From positions 1-15,680 of the forward strand of contig NZ_JAKIUR010000059.1 of the NCBI RefSeq assembly GCF_021647475.1: 15,680 nucleotides of DNA, in the 5' to 3' direction. Below the pieces are notes generated by a model that saw only the letters and a program-made list of their open reading frames with translations, searched no databases and had not been told where the DNA came from. Shown piece by piece: positions 6,991 to 14,849 of the stretch; the stretch's first letter is position 1, and each line of letters opens with the position of its first letter. Source of the stretch: Lutibacter sp. (GTDB taxonomy: Bacteria > Bacteroidota > Bacteroidia > Flavobacteriales > Flavobacteriaceae). The translations under genes were made by a program, and so were the position numbers.

Positions 6991-7007
6991 TGATTAATAT
7001 TTAATCA
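6991..7007. promoter_or_regulatory. Inverted repeat upstream of the porin, possible regulator site
   Basis: TGATTAA (6991-6997) and TTAATCA (7001-7007) are perfect inverted arms around TAT. The site lies just upstream of the -24/-12 promoter and overlaps a motif repeated at 15591-15608. The TGAT...ATCA form is reminiscent of Crp/Fnr-type operators, and a Crp/Fnr gene is in the same locus. Spacing differs from the canonical 16- and 14-base sites, so the assignment is tentative. Confidence 0.35.
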
Positions 7008-7024
7008 TGATTTATTTTTATAAA

Positions 7025-7038
7025 GGTGTTGTTTTTGC
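7025..7038 (+). promoter_or_regulatory. Putative sigma54 (-24/-12) promoter of the porin gene
   Basis: GG at 7025-7026 and GC at 7037-7038 are separated by exactly ten bases, in the context AAGGTGTTGTTTTTGCAT. The -12 half (TTGCA) is consensus; the -24 half is only partial. Transcription would begin near 7050, giving a leader of about 38 bases before the ATG at 7088. The upstream gene encodes a GAFTGA-containing activator, which strongly supports this reading. Confidence 0.6.
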
Positions 7039-7087
7039 ATAGTAACAAGCATAACAAAAATTAAATAATTTATAAATAAACAAAATC

Positions 7088-8101
7088 ATGAAAAAACTAA
7101 TTATTTCATTGGTATTGGTTCTTACAGTTGCAAGCTTAAGCTTTGCACAAACTTCTAACGAAGAAGCCTTTAAACCTAGTGGTAAAATTCATTTTAAAGT
7201 ATACTGGAATTACCATGCCGACTTTACAACAGATGCAACACAAACAAGTGCATTTGACATTAAACGTACTTATTTTGGATATAAGTATAAATTAAGTAAA
7301 AACATTTCTACTAAAATAACTTTTGATGTTGGTAAAAATGACGGAGGTAGTGCTTATACAGCATTTTTGAAAATAGCACAATTAGATTGGAAAGTAGCTA
7401 ATGGTGTTAAATTAAGTATGGGCTTAATAGGTATGAAACAATGGAATGATCAAGAACATTTCTGGGGATACCGTTATTTCTTTAAATCATTTCAAGATCA
7501 AAATGGATTTGGTAGTAGTGCTGATATGGGTGTTAATGCTGAATTTAAATTAGCTAAAAATTTAAAATTCGACTTTTTAATAGTAAATGGTGGAGGATAT
7601 AAAAAATTGCAAGATCAAAATGGATATCAAAAATTTGGTGCAGATTTAGTATTTACTCCTGTAAAAGGGTTAATTGCCAAAATATATGTTGATACTCAAA
7701 ATGCTGAGAATTCGAAAGCAGTTTCTAATCTTGCTTTATTTGCAGGTTATAAAACGGGAAATTGGAGATTAGGCGGAGAATATAATAAGCTTAGTAATGG
7801 TGAAAAATATACTAGCCCTGCTGAAGATCATAATTTAGATGGGTTCTCTGTATATTCAACGTATGCATTTAATAATAAATGGGAAATATTTGGACGTTAT
7901 GATCAACTAACTTCAAACGTACTTGTGGGAGATACTGAAGCTTGGAACTTTAATAAAGATGGTTCTCAAATTATTTTTGGTGTTCAAGTAGCTCCTGTAA
8001 AAGGATTAAAATTTGCTCTAAATTATCAGGGTTATACATTCGACAACTCTGCTATAAACACAAAATCTTTAGTGTTCTTAAATGCTGAATTTAAATTATA
8101 G
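7088..8101 (+). CDS. Outer-membrane beta-barrel porin
   Basis: The 337-residue product starts with a type I signal peptide (KK, hydrophobic core, cleavage likely after SLSFA at residue 20). The rest is built of repeated short amphipathic strands rich in Tyr, Phe, Gly and Lys with polar turns, for example TYFGYKYKL, WRLGGEYNKL, WEIFGRYDQL and LKFALNYQGY, and ends in the strand VFLNAEFKL. This is typical of 14-18-strand porins of the OprP-like or general porin type in Bacteroidota. The gene lies between the sigma54 regulator and the reductase operon and has its own predicted -24/-12 promoter. I infer that it admits the anionic electron acceptor to the periplasm; substrate specificity cannot be read from sequence. 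Confidence 0.82.
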   Translation: MKKLIISLVLVLTVASLSFAQTSNEEAFKPSGKIHFKVYWNYHADFTTDATQTSAFDIKRTYFGYKYKLSKNISTKITFDVGKNDGGSAYTAFLKIAQLDWKVANGVKLSMGLIGMKQWNDQEHFWGYRYFFKSFQDQNGFGSSADMGVNAEFKLAKNLKFDFLIVNGGGYKKLQDQNGYQKFGADLVFTPVKGLIAKIYVDTQNAENSKAVSNLALFAGYKTGNWRLGGEYNKLSNGEKYTSPAEDHNLDGFSVYSTYAFNNKWEIFGRYDQLTSNVLVGDTEAWNFNKDGSQIIFGVQVAPVKGLKFALNYQGYTFDNSAINTKSLVFLNAEFKL

Positions 8102-8112
8102 ATTTTAGCATG

Positions 8113-8183
8113 AAGGATTATTTTCTTAGACGATTTTTTTAGAATCAGTTTAAAGAAAAGTTTAAGAAAATAATCTTTTTCAA
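8113..8183 (+). terminator. Putative long-loop terminator after the porin gene
   Basis: AAGGATTATTTTCTTA (8113-8128) pairs with TAAGAAAATAATCTTT (8163-8178) with one G-U pair, and TTTTTC runs on from the right arm. The loop is 34 bases, longer than usual. It begins 12 bases after the porin stop codon. Confidence 0.45.
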
Positions 8184-8189
8184 AATCAT

Positions 8190-8219
8190 TTAATACTAAT
8201 TTTTAAAAATTAGTATTAA
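8190..8219. repeat. 30-bp perfect palindrome before the reductase operon
   Basis: TTAATACTAATTTTT (8190-8204) is followed directly by its exact reverse complement (8205-8219). No T run follows on either strand, so a plain terminator is unlikely. It lies 27 bases before the start codon at 8247 and could be an operator or an mRNA-stabilising hairpin. Confidence 0.6.
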
Positions 8220-8246
8220 TAAAAAAATAACCTAAAAAATTAAATT

Positions 8247-9131
8247 ATGGGTAATACTAAAAAAAATGACAGACGAGATTTTCTCTCTAAATTTGGAACT
8301 GCTTTTATAGCAGGGGCTGCTTTAAGTCCACTTATTTCAAATGCTTCCGAGCTTTTAGAAACAGAAAATAACGTTACTGAAATAAAAAATTTTAAAGGTA
8401 GCTTTGAAGATTTACTTGGAGGCGATTATACCAATATTAAATTAAGAATGCAGGATGATGTAAGACGTGCTTTAAAAAAACCGATGAAAGACCGTAAATG
8501 GGCAATGGCAATTGACTTACGTAAATGTGTTGGCTGTAATGCTTGTACAGTAGCTTGTATTGCCGAAAATGCACTACCTCCAGGCGTTGTATATCGTCCA
8601 GTTATTAAAGAAGAAATAGGAACCTATCCAAATGTTTCAAAAATTAATCTTCCTAAGCCTTGTATGCAGTGTGATGAACCTCCTTGTGTTGATGTTTGTC
8701 CTGTTGAAGCAACTTGGAAAAGAGAAGACGGTATTGTAGTTATAGATTATGAAGCCTGTATAGGTTGTAGGTATTGTATGACTGCTTGTCCTTACGAACA
8801 CAGAATGTTCGATTTTGGTGAAAAATACTCAGATGGTTTACCACTAGTAGCAAACTATGATAAAAGGCCATCTTTTGAATATGGAAAAGAATGGGATAGA
8901 GAAGACAGACATTCATCACCTATTGGAAATGTGCGAAAATGTACTTTTTGTGCACACCGTTTAGACGAAGGTTTATTACCGCAATGTTTAACCACATGTA
9001 TTGGTGGTGCAAATTACTTTGGCGATTTAAATGACGAAGATAGCGTTATTGCAAAATTGGTTAGTAGGCTAAATGTATTTAGACTTAAAGAAGAGATGGG
9101 CACAGAACCAAATGTATATTATATCAGATAA
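8247..9131 (+). CDS. Tat-exported four-cluster ferredoxin subunit, TtrB/PsrB-like
   Basis: The 294-residue product has a twin-arginine signal (DRRDFLSKFG, hydrophobic stretch to about residue 34). It carries sixteen cysteines in four [4Fe-4S] motifs: C94/97/100/104, C139/142/147/151, C171/174/177/181 and C232/235/247/251. It would pass electrons from the membrane anchor to the molybdenum subunit on the periplasmic side. Blocks such as MAIDLRKCVGCNACTVAC, REDGIVVID and CTFCAHRLDEGLLPQC closely recall tetrathionate reductase TtrB. Between clusters three and four, residues 184-230 form an insertion of roughly 25 residues compared with the enterobacterial TtrB I remember. It starts the operon, 17 bases ahead of the anchor gene. 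No clear promoter lies directly upstream, so read-through from the porin is possible. Confidence 0.85.
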   Translation: MGNTKKNDRRDFLSKFGTAFIAGAALSPLISNASELLETENNVTEIKNFKGSFEDLLGGDYTNIKLRMQDDVRRALKKPMKDRKWAMAIDLRKCVGCNACTVACIAENALPPGVVYRPVIKEEIGTYPNVSKINLPKPCMQCDEPPCVDVCPVEATWKREDGIVVIDYEACIGCRYCMTACPYEHRMFDFGEKYSDGLPLVANYDKRPSFEYGKEWDREDRHSSPIGNVRKCTFCAHRLDEGLLPQCLTTCIGGANYFGDLNDEDSVIAKLVSRLNVFRLKEEMGTEPNVYYIR

Positions 9132-9148
9132 TTTTAAAAAAACTAAAG

Positions 9149-10312
9149 ATGAAAAAAATATTTTATATACTATGGGGCATTGCATTTATACTAGGATGTA
9201 TAGGTGTAGCTCAACGATTTATGTACGGTCATGAATTAGCAAATTACGGAAATAGAGTAGTTTGGGGTTTATGGGTGGCCATGTACATTTACTTTATTGG
9301 ACTTTCAGCTGGAGCATTTTTGCTTTCTTCGCTTGTATATGTTTTTAAAATAAAGATGTTTGAAAAAGTAGGGAAACTTGCTTTAATTACAGCCTTGGTT
9401 ACTTTACTTTGTGCGTTATTATCTATTTGGTTTGATTTAGGTCATATGTGGAGAGCTTATGAAGTTATTACGCGTCCAAATTTACCACATTCTATGATGG
9501 CTTGGATGATTTGGTTATACTCAGCGTATTTCTTATTACTTGTTTTAGAAACTTTATATGCTTTTAGGATAGAGTCTGGTAAATATGATGGTGATAAATT
9601 AAAATCATATCAAAAAAAATTAGGCATACTTGCAACTATTGGTATTCCTTTAGCTATTGCTTTTCACGGTGGTGTAGGAGCTTTATTTGGAGTGGTTGCA
9701 GCAAATCCAATGTGGCATAGTGCTTTAACTCCTATATTTTTCTTAGTGGGAGCTATTGCATCAGGTAGTGCACTATTTACATTAATATTTGCCTTTTTCT
9801 GGGATAATAAAAAAGGTGAATACTATCAAAATATGTTAAAAACTCTTGCTAAAATTGTTTTAGTAGCAGTTTTATTTGATGTCCTTTTAGAATGGGCTGA
9901 ATTATCTATAGCATTATGGATGGGAAGTCCTGAACATACAGCTGGATTTAGAGCGATGCTTTTTGGTCAATATTGGTATGTTTTTTGGATATTCCACTTA
10001 CTATTTGGTGTCGTAATCCCAGTATGGATTTTGGCAACCAAAAAAAATGGAATTGCCATTGGATGGGCTTCACTGTTAGTTGCTTTTACTTTTATTGGAG
10101 TTCGATTAAATATTGTAGTTCCAGGTCTAATAGGTGAAAAAATTCCTGGAGAAGCATCAGCATATATTCAACCACGTTTAACATATAATTATTTTCCAAG
10201 TATGATGGAATGGTTGGTAGGTATCTTTATTGTGGCATTTGGTATTGGTTTATTTTATTTAGGAAACAAATATTTTAAGCTAACAAAAGAAAATAATTCA
10301 GTTAAATCCTAA
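9149..10312 (+). CDS. NrfD/PsrC/TtrC-type membrane anchor, quinol-oxidising subunit
   Basis: The 387-residue product is an integral membrane protein with about ten predicted helices, the first at residues 3-22 and the last near 352-375. The early block GNRVVWGLWVAMYIYFIGLSAGAFLLSS is characteristic of the NrfD/PsrC family. The conserved acidic and histidine residues within helices (WFDLGHMWR, AFHGGVGALFG, LLEWAEL) fit a quinol site and proton path. It should oxidise menaquinol and hand electrons to the ferredoxin subunit encoded just before it. There is no heme-binding motif. The length is slightly above that of PsrC and TtrC. The next gene, for the catalytic subunit, starts ten bases after this stop, so the three genes form one operon in the order B-C-A seen in Salmonella ttrBCA. 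Confidence 0.88.
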   Translation: MKKIFYILWGIAFILGCIGVAQRFMYGHELANYGNRVVWGLWVAMYIYFIGLSAGAFLLSSLVYVFKIKMFEKVGKLALITALVTLLCALLSIWFDLGHMWRAYEVITRPNLPHSMMAWMIWLYSAYFLLLVLETLYAFRIESGKYDGDKLKSYQKKLGILATIGIPLAIAFHGGVGALFGVVAANPMWHSALTPIFFLVGAIASGSALFTLIFAFFWDNKKGEYYQNMLKTLAKIVLVAVLFDVLLEWAELSIALWMGSPEHTAGFRAMLFGQYWYVFWIFHLLFGVVIPVWILATKKNGIAIGWASLLVAFTFIGVRLNIVVPGLIGEKIPGEASAYIQPRLTYNYFPSMMEWLVGIFIVAFGIGLFYLGNKYFKLTKENNSVKS

Positions 10313-10322
10313 AACTTAAATT

Positions 10323-13300
10323 ATGAAAAACAAAATTAAAAATAACGAATCAAGAAGGTCGTTTATAAAAAAGTCTGCACTTTTAGGAGTAGCTGCAACA
10401 GGTTCTTTAACAGGCTTTAGTGCTATCGCTTCAATGACTGAGGAGGAAAAAAGAAAATTCATGTATGAACTTCAAAAGCCTGAGAATATAATATATTCTG
10501 CTTGCTTGCAATGTCATAACTCTTGTAGTATCAAGGGTAAGGTCTTTGACGGTAAATTAGGTAAAATTGATGGAAACCCTTATAGTCCTCAAAACATGTT
10601 ACCTCATTTAGATTATAAATCAGATATTGAATTTGCTTCAGATGTTGATGGTAAAGTTTGCCCTAAAGGACAAGCTGGCGTTCAAACTTTATATGATCCT
10701 TACCGAGTTCGAAAAGTATTAAAAAGAGCTGGTGCACGTGGTTCAAATAAATGGGAAACTGTAGATTTTCACCAAGCAATTGATGAATTAGTAAATGGTG
10801 GCAATTTATTTGGTGAAGGTAATGTAAAAGGTCTTAAAGATATTATTGTATTAAGAGATCCTAAAGTTGCCAAAGAAATGGCTGCTGATGCAAAAGCTTT
10901 TGGTAAAGGAAAAATGACTTTAGAAGCTTTCAAAGCTAAACATGCAAATAATTTGGATAAATTAATTGATCCTAATCATCCGGATTTAGGACCTTTAAAT
11001 AACAAGTTTGTTATGATGTGTGGTCGTATTGAACACGGTCGTAAAGAAATTGGTAAACGATTTGCACATGGAACTATGGGATCGAATAACTTTTTTGAAC
11101 ACACTACTATTTGTGAACAATCTCATCATATTGCCTATAAAGAAGTATCCAATCAATGGGTTGTAAAAGATGGAAAGGGAAAATGGACTGGTGGTAAAAC
11201 ACATTTAAAACCAGACATCTTAAATTCAGAATTTGTAATTTTCTTCGGAACTGGAGCTTTTGAAGCCAACTTTGGTAAAACATCTATGGCTCAAAAAGTT
11301 ACAGATGGCTTGGTAGATCGTAACTTAAAATTAGCTGTTATTGACCCACGTATGTCTCAAACTGCTGCCAAAGCACACTGGTGGGTGCCAATTAAACCTG
11401 GTACCGATGCTGCTTTTGCTTGGGGTATGATTCGTTGGATTATTGAAAATGAACGTTTTGATAAAACTGCTTTAACAAATAGTAATTACGCTGCAGCTCA
11501 TGAAACAGGTGAAACAACTATTTCAGATGCTACTTTATTAGTGAAAATTGAAAATGGTAAGCCAACAACTTTCTTGAGAGCAAATGAAATAGGATTAGGT
11601 TCTAGTACAGATTTTGTAACTATGGTTGATGGTAAACCTACAAAATTAGATATTCACGGCAAAAAAGCAATCCATGGTGATCTTTTAACAAACACTACTA
11701 TAAAAGGTATTGAAGTTAAATCTTCATTCCAATTAGTGGTAGACGAAGCTATGAGTAAAACGCTAGGTCAATGGGCTGGTATTAGCGGAATTAAAGTAAA
11801 TCAAATTACTGAAATCGCAAAAGAATTTACCTCTCACGGTAAAAAATCTGCTATTGATATGTATCGTGGAGCAGTACAACACACTAACGGTTATTACAAT
11901 GGTGTTGCTATTATTTACTTAAATATGTTAATTGGTAATACAGATTGGTTAGGTGGAATGCAAGTAGGTGGTGGACATTGGCATGAAGATGGAAGTAAAC
12001 ATGGTATTTACAACTTTAAAAAAGCGAATCATCCAAATAAATTAACAGCATTTGGACCTCCAATTACGCGTGAAAAATCTAGATATGAAGATTATTCTTT
12101 ATTTAGAGAAAATGGGTATCCAGCGAAACGTAATTGGTATCCGCATTCAGGTAATATTTATCAAGAAATATTAGCTTCAGGTGAAGACAAATATCCTTAT
12201 GGAATAGATTTCCTATTCTTACACAAAGGAACTCCTTTATTATCTGCTCCAGGTGGTAATGTAGCTATTGACTATGTAAGTGACCCAAAAAAACTACCTA
12301 TTTTTATAGCTTCTGATATTGTAATTGGTGAAACATCTATGTTTGCAGATTATATTATACCAGATACTACCTATATGGAACGTTGGGGAACACCTCATAC
12401 AACTCCAGATGTAGCACAAAAAGCGAGTAAAGTACGTCAGCCAATAGTACCTTCTATTACAGAAATGGTAGATATTAATGGTGAAAAAATGCCTATTAAT
12501 TTAGAAGCTGCATATATAGCTATAGCTGATAAATTAGGTCTTTCTGGTTTTGGAGAAAATGCATTAGATAATGGATTGCCTTTAACGCGTCCTGAAGATT
12601 GGTATTTAAAACATGTTGCAAATATAGCAACCGAAGGAAAAGCAAAAGAAGCTACAGATGAAGAAATGAAAATTTTTGAATCTGCCAGAAGACATTTCCC
12701 TAAAGAATATGTTAATATGGATCGTTTTAGAAAAGCAGTTGGTGGCGATGAATCATTATTTAGAAAAGTGGTTTATATACTTAATAGAGGTGGTATGTTT
12801 GAAGATTATGCTAAATCATTTGCCAAAGCTCCTTATGCTGAGCATCAATTAAAAGGATTTTTAAAATTCTTCCCAGAAAATGTAGCTAAAACTAAAAATT
12901 CAATAACTGGTGTTAATTACAATGGTATTGGAGCTTATGAAGTTATAAAACAAATGGATGGAACACCTACAGGTTTTGAAACTGTAAAAGATGATGAGTT
13001 AATTATGAGTACCTTTAAAGAAGTATTTGGAGGTCAATCTCGTACCATAAGTAATTATTGGACTCAATTATCATTAGATCCAGAAAATGTACTTTATATA
13101 AATAAAGTAGATGCCGATAAACGTGGATTAAAAAATAATGATTGGGTTACATTACATTCAGACTCAAATCCTGAAGGAATTGTTGACTTGAAAAACGGTA
13201 CTAAAATCCAAGTAAAATCTAGAGTTCGAGTTATTCAAGGTGTTCGCCCGGGTGTAGTTACTATGTCTTGGCACTTTGGTCACTGGGCTTATGGTTCTAC

Positions 13301-13469
13301 AGATGTTGTAATTGATGGTGAAACTATAAAAGGAGATGCAAGAAGAAAAGATTCAGCTTGTCCAAATCCAATTATGGCAATTGATAAATCACTTAATATG
13401 TGTTTAACTGATCCTATTGGAGCAAGTGCTTCTTATTTTAACACAAAAGTTAGGATTAAAAGAGCCTAA
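10323..13469 (+). CDS. Molybdopterin (bis-MGD) catalytic subunit, tetrathionate reductase TtrA-like
   Basis: The 1048-residue product opens with a textbook Tat signal (SRRSFIKK, hydrophobic to about residue 37). The FS0 cluster cysteines are C61, C64, C68 and C113 (VCPKGQAGVQTLYDPYRV). Cys264 in TTICEQSHH is the likely molybdenum ligand. Later blocks, FVIFFGTGAFEANFGK, KLAVIDPRMSQTAAKA and VTMSWHFGHWAYGS, are typical of the DMSO-reductase superfamily and its C-terminal cofactor domain. The length is close to TtrA (about 1020) and well above PsrA, PhsA or DmsA (about 750-820), which with gene order and the PhnD-type sensor favours tetrathionate. Another sulfur-oxyanion or arsenate reductase remains possible. 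The enzyme would be periplasmic, held by the anchor and ferredoxin subunits. Confidence 0.85.
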   Translation: MKNKIKNNESRRSFIKKSALLGVAATGSLTGFSAIASMTEEEKRKFMYELQKPENIIYSACLQCHNSCSIKGKVFDGKLGKIDGNPYSPQNMLPHLDYKSDIEFASDVDGKVCPKGQAGVQTLYDPYRVRKVLKRAGARGSNKWETVDFHQAIDELVNGGNLFGEGNVKGLKDIIVLRDPKVAKEMAADAKAFGKGKMTLEAFKAKHANNLDKLIDPNHPDLGPLNNKFVMMCGRIEHGRKEIGKRFAHGTMGSNNFFEHTTICEQSHHIAYKEVSNQWVVKDGKGKWTGGKTHLKPDILNSEFVIFFGTGAFEANFGKTSMAQKVTDGLVDRNLKLAVIDPRMSQTAAKAHWWVPIKPGTDAAFAWGMIRWIIENERFDKTALTNSNYAAAHETGETTISDATLLVKIENGKPTTFLRANEIGLGSSTDFVTMVDGKPTKLDIHGKKAIHGDLLTNTTIKGIEVKSSFQLVVDEAMSKTLGQWAGISGIKVNQITEIAKEFTSHGKKSAIDMYRGAVQHTNGYYNGVAIIYLNMLIGNTDWLGGMQVGGGHWHEDGSKHGIYNFKKANHPNKLTAFGPPITREKSRYEDYSLFRENGYPAKRNWYPHSGNIYQEILASGEDKYPYGIDFLFLHKGTPLLSAPGGNVAIDYVSDPKKLPIFIASDIVIGETSMFADYIIPDTTYMERWGTPHTTPDVAQKASKVRQPIVPSITEMVDINGEKMPINLEAAYIAIADKLGLSGFGENALDNGLPLTRPEDWYLKHVANIATEGKAKEATDEEMKIFESARRHFPKEYVNMDRFRKAVGGDESLFRKVVYILNRGGMFEDYAKSFAKAPYAEHQLKGFLKFFPENVAKTKNSITGVNYNGIGAYEVIKQMDGTPTGFETVKDDELIMSTFKEVFGGQSRTISNYWTQLSLDPENVLYINKVDADKRGLKNNDWVTLHSDSNPEGIVDLKNGTKIQVKSRVRVIQGVRPGVVTMSWHFGHWAYGSTDVVIDGETIKGDARRKDSACPNPIMAIDKSLNMCLTDPIGASASYFNTKVRIKRA

Positions 13470-13488
13470 TTTTTAAATTAATGTTCTT

Positions 13489-13525
13489 GAAAGATTTTGA
13501 GGTGTTTTTCGCCTCAAAATCTTTC
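13489..13525 (+). terminator. Strong hairpin after the reductase operon
   Basis: GAAAGATTTTGAGGTG (13489-13504) pairs with CGCCTCAAAATCTTTC (13510-13525) over 16 positions with one G-U pair around a TTTTT loop. The following T run is poor (TTTAAA). It probably ends or attenuates reductase transcripts before the rhodanese cluster. It may be partial, since no clear promoter lies between it and 13543. Confidence 0.65.
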
Positions 13526-13542
13526 TTTAAATTCAAAAAATA

Positions 13543-14055
13543 ATGAAATTATTAAAAGTTATAAGTATTGTATTAATTACTTTTTCTATTATTTCATGTA
13601 CTAGAAGTAATGGAAAAAACAGCAATGAATCCAAAACTGAAATTAAAACCAATAACAAAGAAAATACAGGTGCATTGGTAGAAATTTCTGCTGAAGAATT
13701 GTTGAAGATGCTTAAATATGATAAAAATGCATTTGTAATTGATGTTAGAAAAGCAGATAAATCTATTCGATCTTGTAAATTAATTAATGGATATAAACAT
13801 TTAGAAGATAGTTTGATTTATAAAAATCCTGATTTATTACCAAAAGAAAAAACCATTGTTTTACTTTCTAAAGATGGTATAAGAAGTAGAAATCTAGGTG
13901 AGTTTTTATCCAAAAAAGGGATGACTGTTTATAATGTAAAAGGCGGAATGGATAGCTATTGGGCTTGGAGAGCAGATATTATTCGTGAAAAACTTCATAT
14001 TTATGATAAAGAAATTGATGTTATAGAATTGTATGCCGATGATTTTGGCTGTTAA
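13543..14055 (+). CDS. Rhodanese-like lipoprotein lacking the catalytic cysteine
   Basis: The 170-residue product has a lipoprotein signal (lipobox SIISC, Cys19), then a polar linker rich in Asn, Lys and Glu to about residue 44. A single rhodanese domain follows: ISAEELLKML, FVIDVRKADKS (63-73), IVLLSKDGIRSRNLGEFL (105-122) and VYNVKGGMDSYWAW. The active loop normally reads C-R-x-G-x-R; here it reads S-K-D-G-I-R, with Ser109 where the sulfur-carrying cysteine belongs. Two other cysteines exist, C78 and the very last residue C170. In Wolinella a rhodanese-type protein, Sud, delivers polysulfide sulfur to a related reductase, so the setting is meaningful. Here it may bind sulfur species without transferase chemistry, or use C170; that is inference. 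Confidence 0.8.
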   Translation: MKLLKVISIVLITFSIISCTRSNGKNSNESKTEIKTNNKENTGALVEISAEELLKMLKYDKNAFVIDVRKADKSIRSCKLINGYKHLEDSLIYKNPDLLPKEKTIVLLSKDGIRSRNLGEFLSKKGMTVYNVKGGMDSYWAWRADIIREKLHIYDKEIDVIELYADDFGC

Positions 14056-14076
14056 TTAATTTAAAAAAGATAGGTT

Positions 14077-14265
14077 ATGTATATGTTAAATATATTTTTA
14101 GGAATGGTAGGAGCTCCACAAGTGATTATAATTGCAATTGCAATTTTATTATTATTTGGTGGTAAAAAAATTCCTGAATTAATGAAAGGAATTGGTCAGG
14201 GAATGAAAGAGTTTAAGAAAGCGACCAAAGATCTAGAAAAAAAGCAAGAAAAAATATCAGAATAA
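14077..14265 (+). CDS. tatA: TatA-family twin-arginine translocase subunit
   Basis: The 62-residue product has a short periplasmic N-terminus, one membrane helix (about residues 10-28), the hinge FGGKKIPEL (27-35) and an amphipathic helix GIGQGMKEFKKATKDL with a charged tail. This is diagnostic of TatA/TatE, the pore-forming component that moves folded proteins across the inner membrane. TatC is not in this window. The gene lies 21 bases after the rhodanese gene and eight before the MobB-like gene, and two Tat-signal proteins are encoded just upstream. I infer a locus-associated copy that raises export capacity when the reductase is made. A start at codon 3 (the second ATG) is equally possible. 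Confidence 0.92.
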   Translation: MYMLNIFLGMVGAPQVIIIAIAILLLFGGKKIPELMKGIGQGMKEFKKATKDLEKKQEKISE

Positions 14266-14273
14266 TAGACTAA

Positions 14274-14849
14274 ATGAAAGGTGATAGAAATTATAAAAAT
14301 GTAATAAGTATTTGTGGGGCAAGAAGAAATGTAGGAAAAACATTTTTAGGAGAAGCTATTATTTCACATTTTTCAATAAATCATGATGTTATTTCTGTTA
14401 AAATATCAAAGTTTAAACATAAAACTGAAGACAAAGAGAATCTAAAAGAATTATATAAAACCCCTCATTATACAATTTGGCAAGAACTATTTTTTACCCA
14501 TAAAGATAGTGGAAGGTATTTAAAAGCTGGAGCAAAAACTTCTTATTATATAGAATGTGATGATGCCCATCTTTTAAATGCTTTTTTGTTTGTTTATAGC
14601 CGTTACAGTACTACAAATTTAATAGTTTGTGAATCTGCAAGTATCACTAAATATATAAAGCCAGCTATTTCTATTTTTGTTGAATCAGATAAATATCAAA
14701 CAGAAAAAAATAAATTAAGAAGTTTACAGAAAAGTACTTTGGTATTTAAAGAAAGAAGTATTGAAATTTCAGTGCCACAGATATTTTTATCCGTTCAAAA
14801 TAATAAATGGGTTTCTAAATATTCTAAAAATATATATAATTATGAATGA
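14274..14849 (+). CDS. MobB-like P-loop protein, probable molybdenum-cofactor maturation factor
   Basis: The 191-residue product has a Walker A loop GARRNVGKT (residues 15-23) directly after a short first strand. It then follows the pattern I recall of MobB (molybdopterin-guanine dinucleotide synthesis protein B): KISKFKHK near 44-50, HKDSGRYLKAGAKTSYYIE at 76-94 (MobB has KDS-x-RH-x2-AGA) and TNLIVCESASITKYIKPAISIFV at 114-136, where MobB has a strand ending in E-G. MobB helps attach GMP to molybdopterin to form bis-MGD, the cofactor of the catalytic subunit upstream. Overall similarity looks distant, so it may be a divergent branch or another SIMIBI-type GTPase. It overlaps the following Crp/Fnr gene by eight bases. 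Confidence 0.6.
   Translation: MKGDRNYKNVISICGARRNVGKTFLGEAIISHFSINHDVISVKISKFKHKTEDKENLKELYKTPHYTIWQELFFTHKDSGRYLKAGAKTSYYIECDDAHLLNAFLFVYSRYSTTNLIVCESASITKYIKPAISIFVESDKYQTEKNKLRSLQKSTLVFKERSIEISVPQIFLSVQNNKWVSKYSKNIYNYE

Noticed and set aside
10500..10530. CxxCH (residues 61-65 of the large reductase subunit) as a heme c site
   Set aside because: It is part of the C-x2-C-x3-C iron-sulfur motif, followed by the fourth cysteine at 113, as expected for FS0 of molybdopterin enzymes.
10995..11204. Open frame on the minus strand inside the large reductase gene
   Set aside because: It lies fully within a well-supported gene and has a low-complexity composition with no recognisable domain.
14761..14841. 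Longer TTG start for the Crp/Fnr gene
   Set aside because: The added 27 residues lie within the MobB-like gene and do not resemble the family; ATG at 14842 gives a normal length and a typical overlapping-operon junction.
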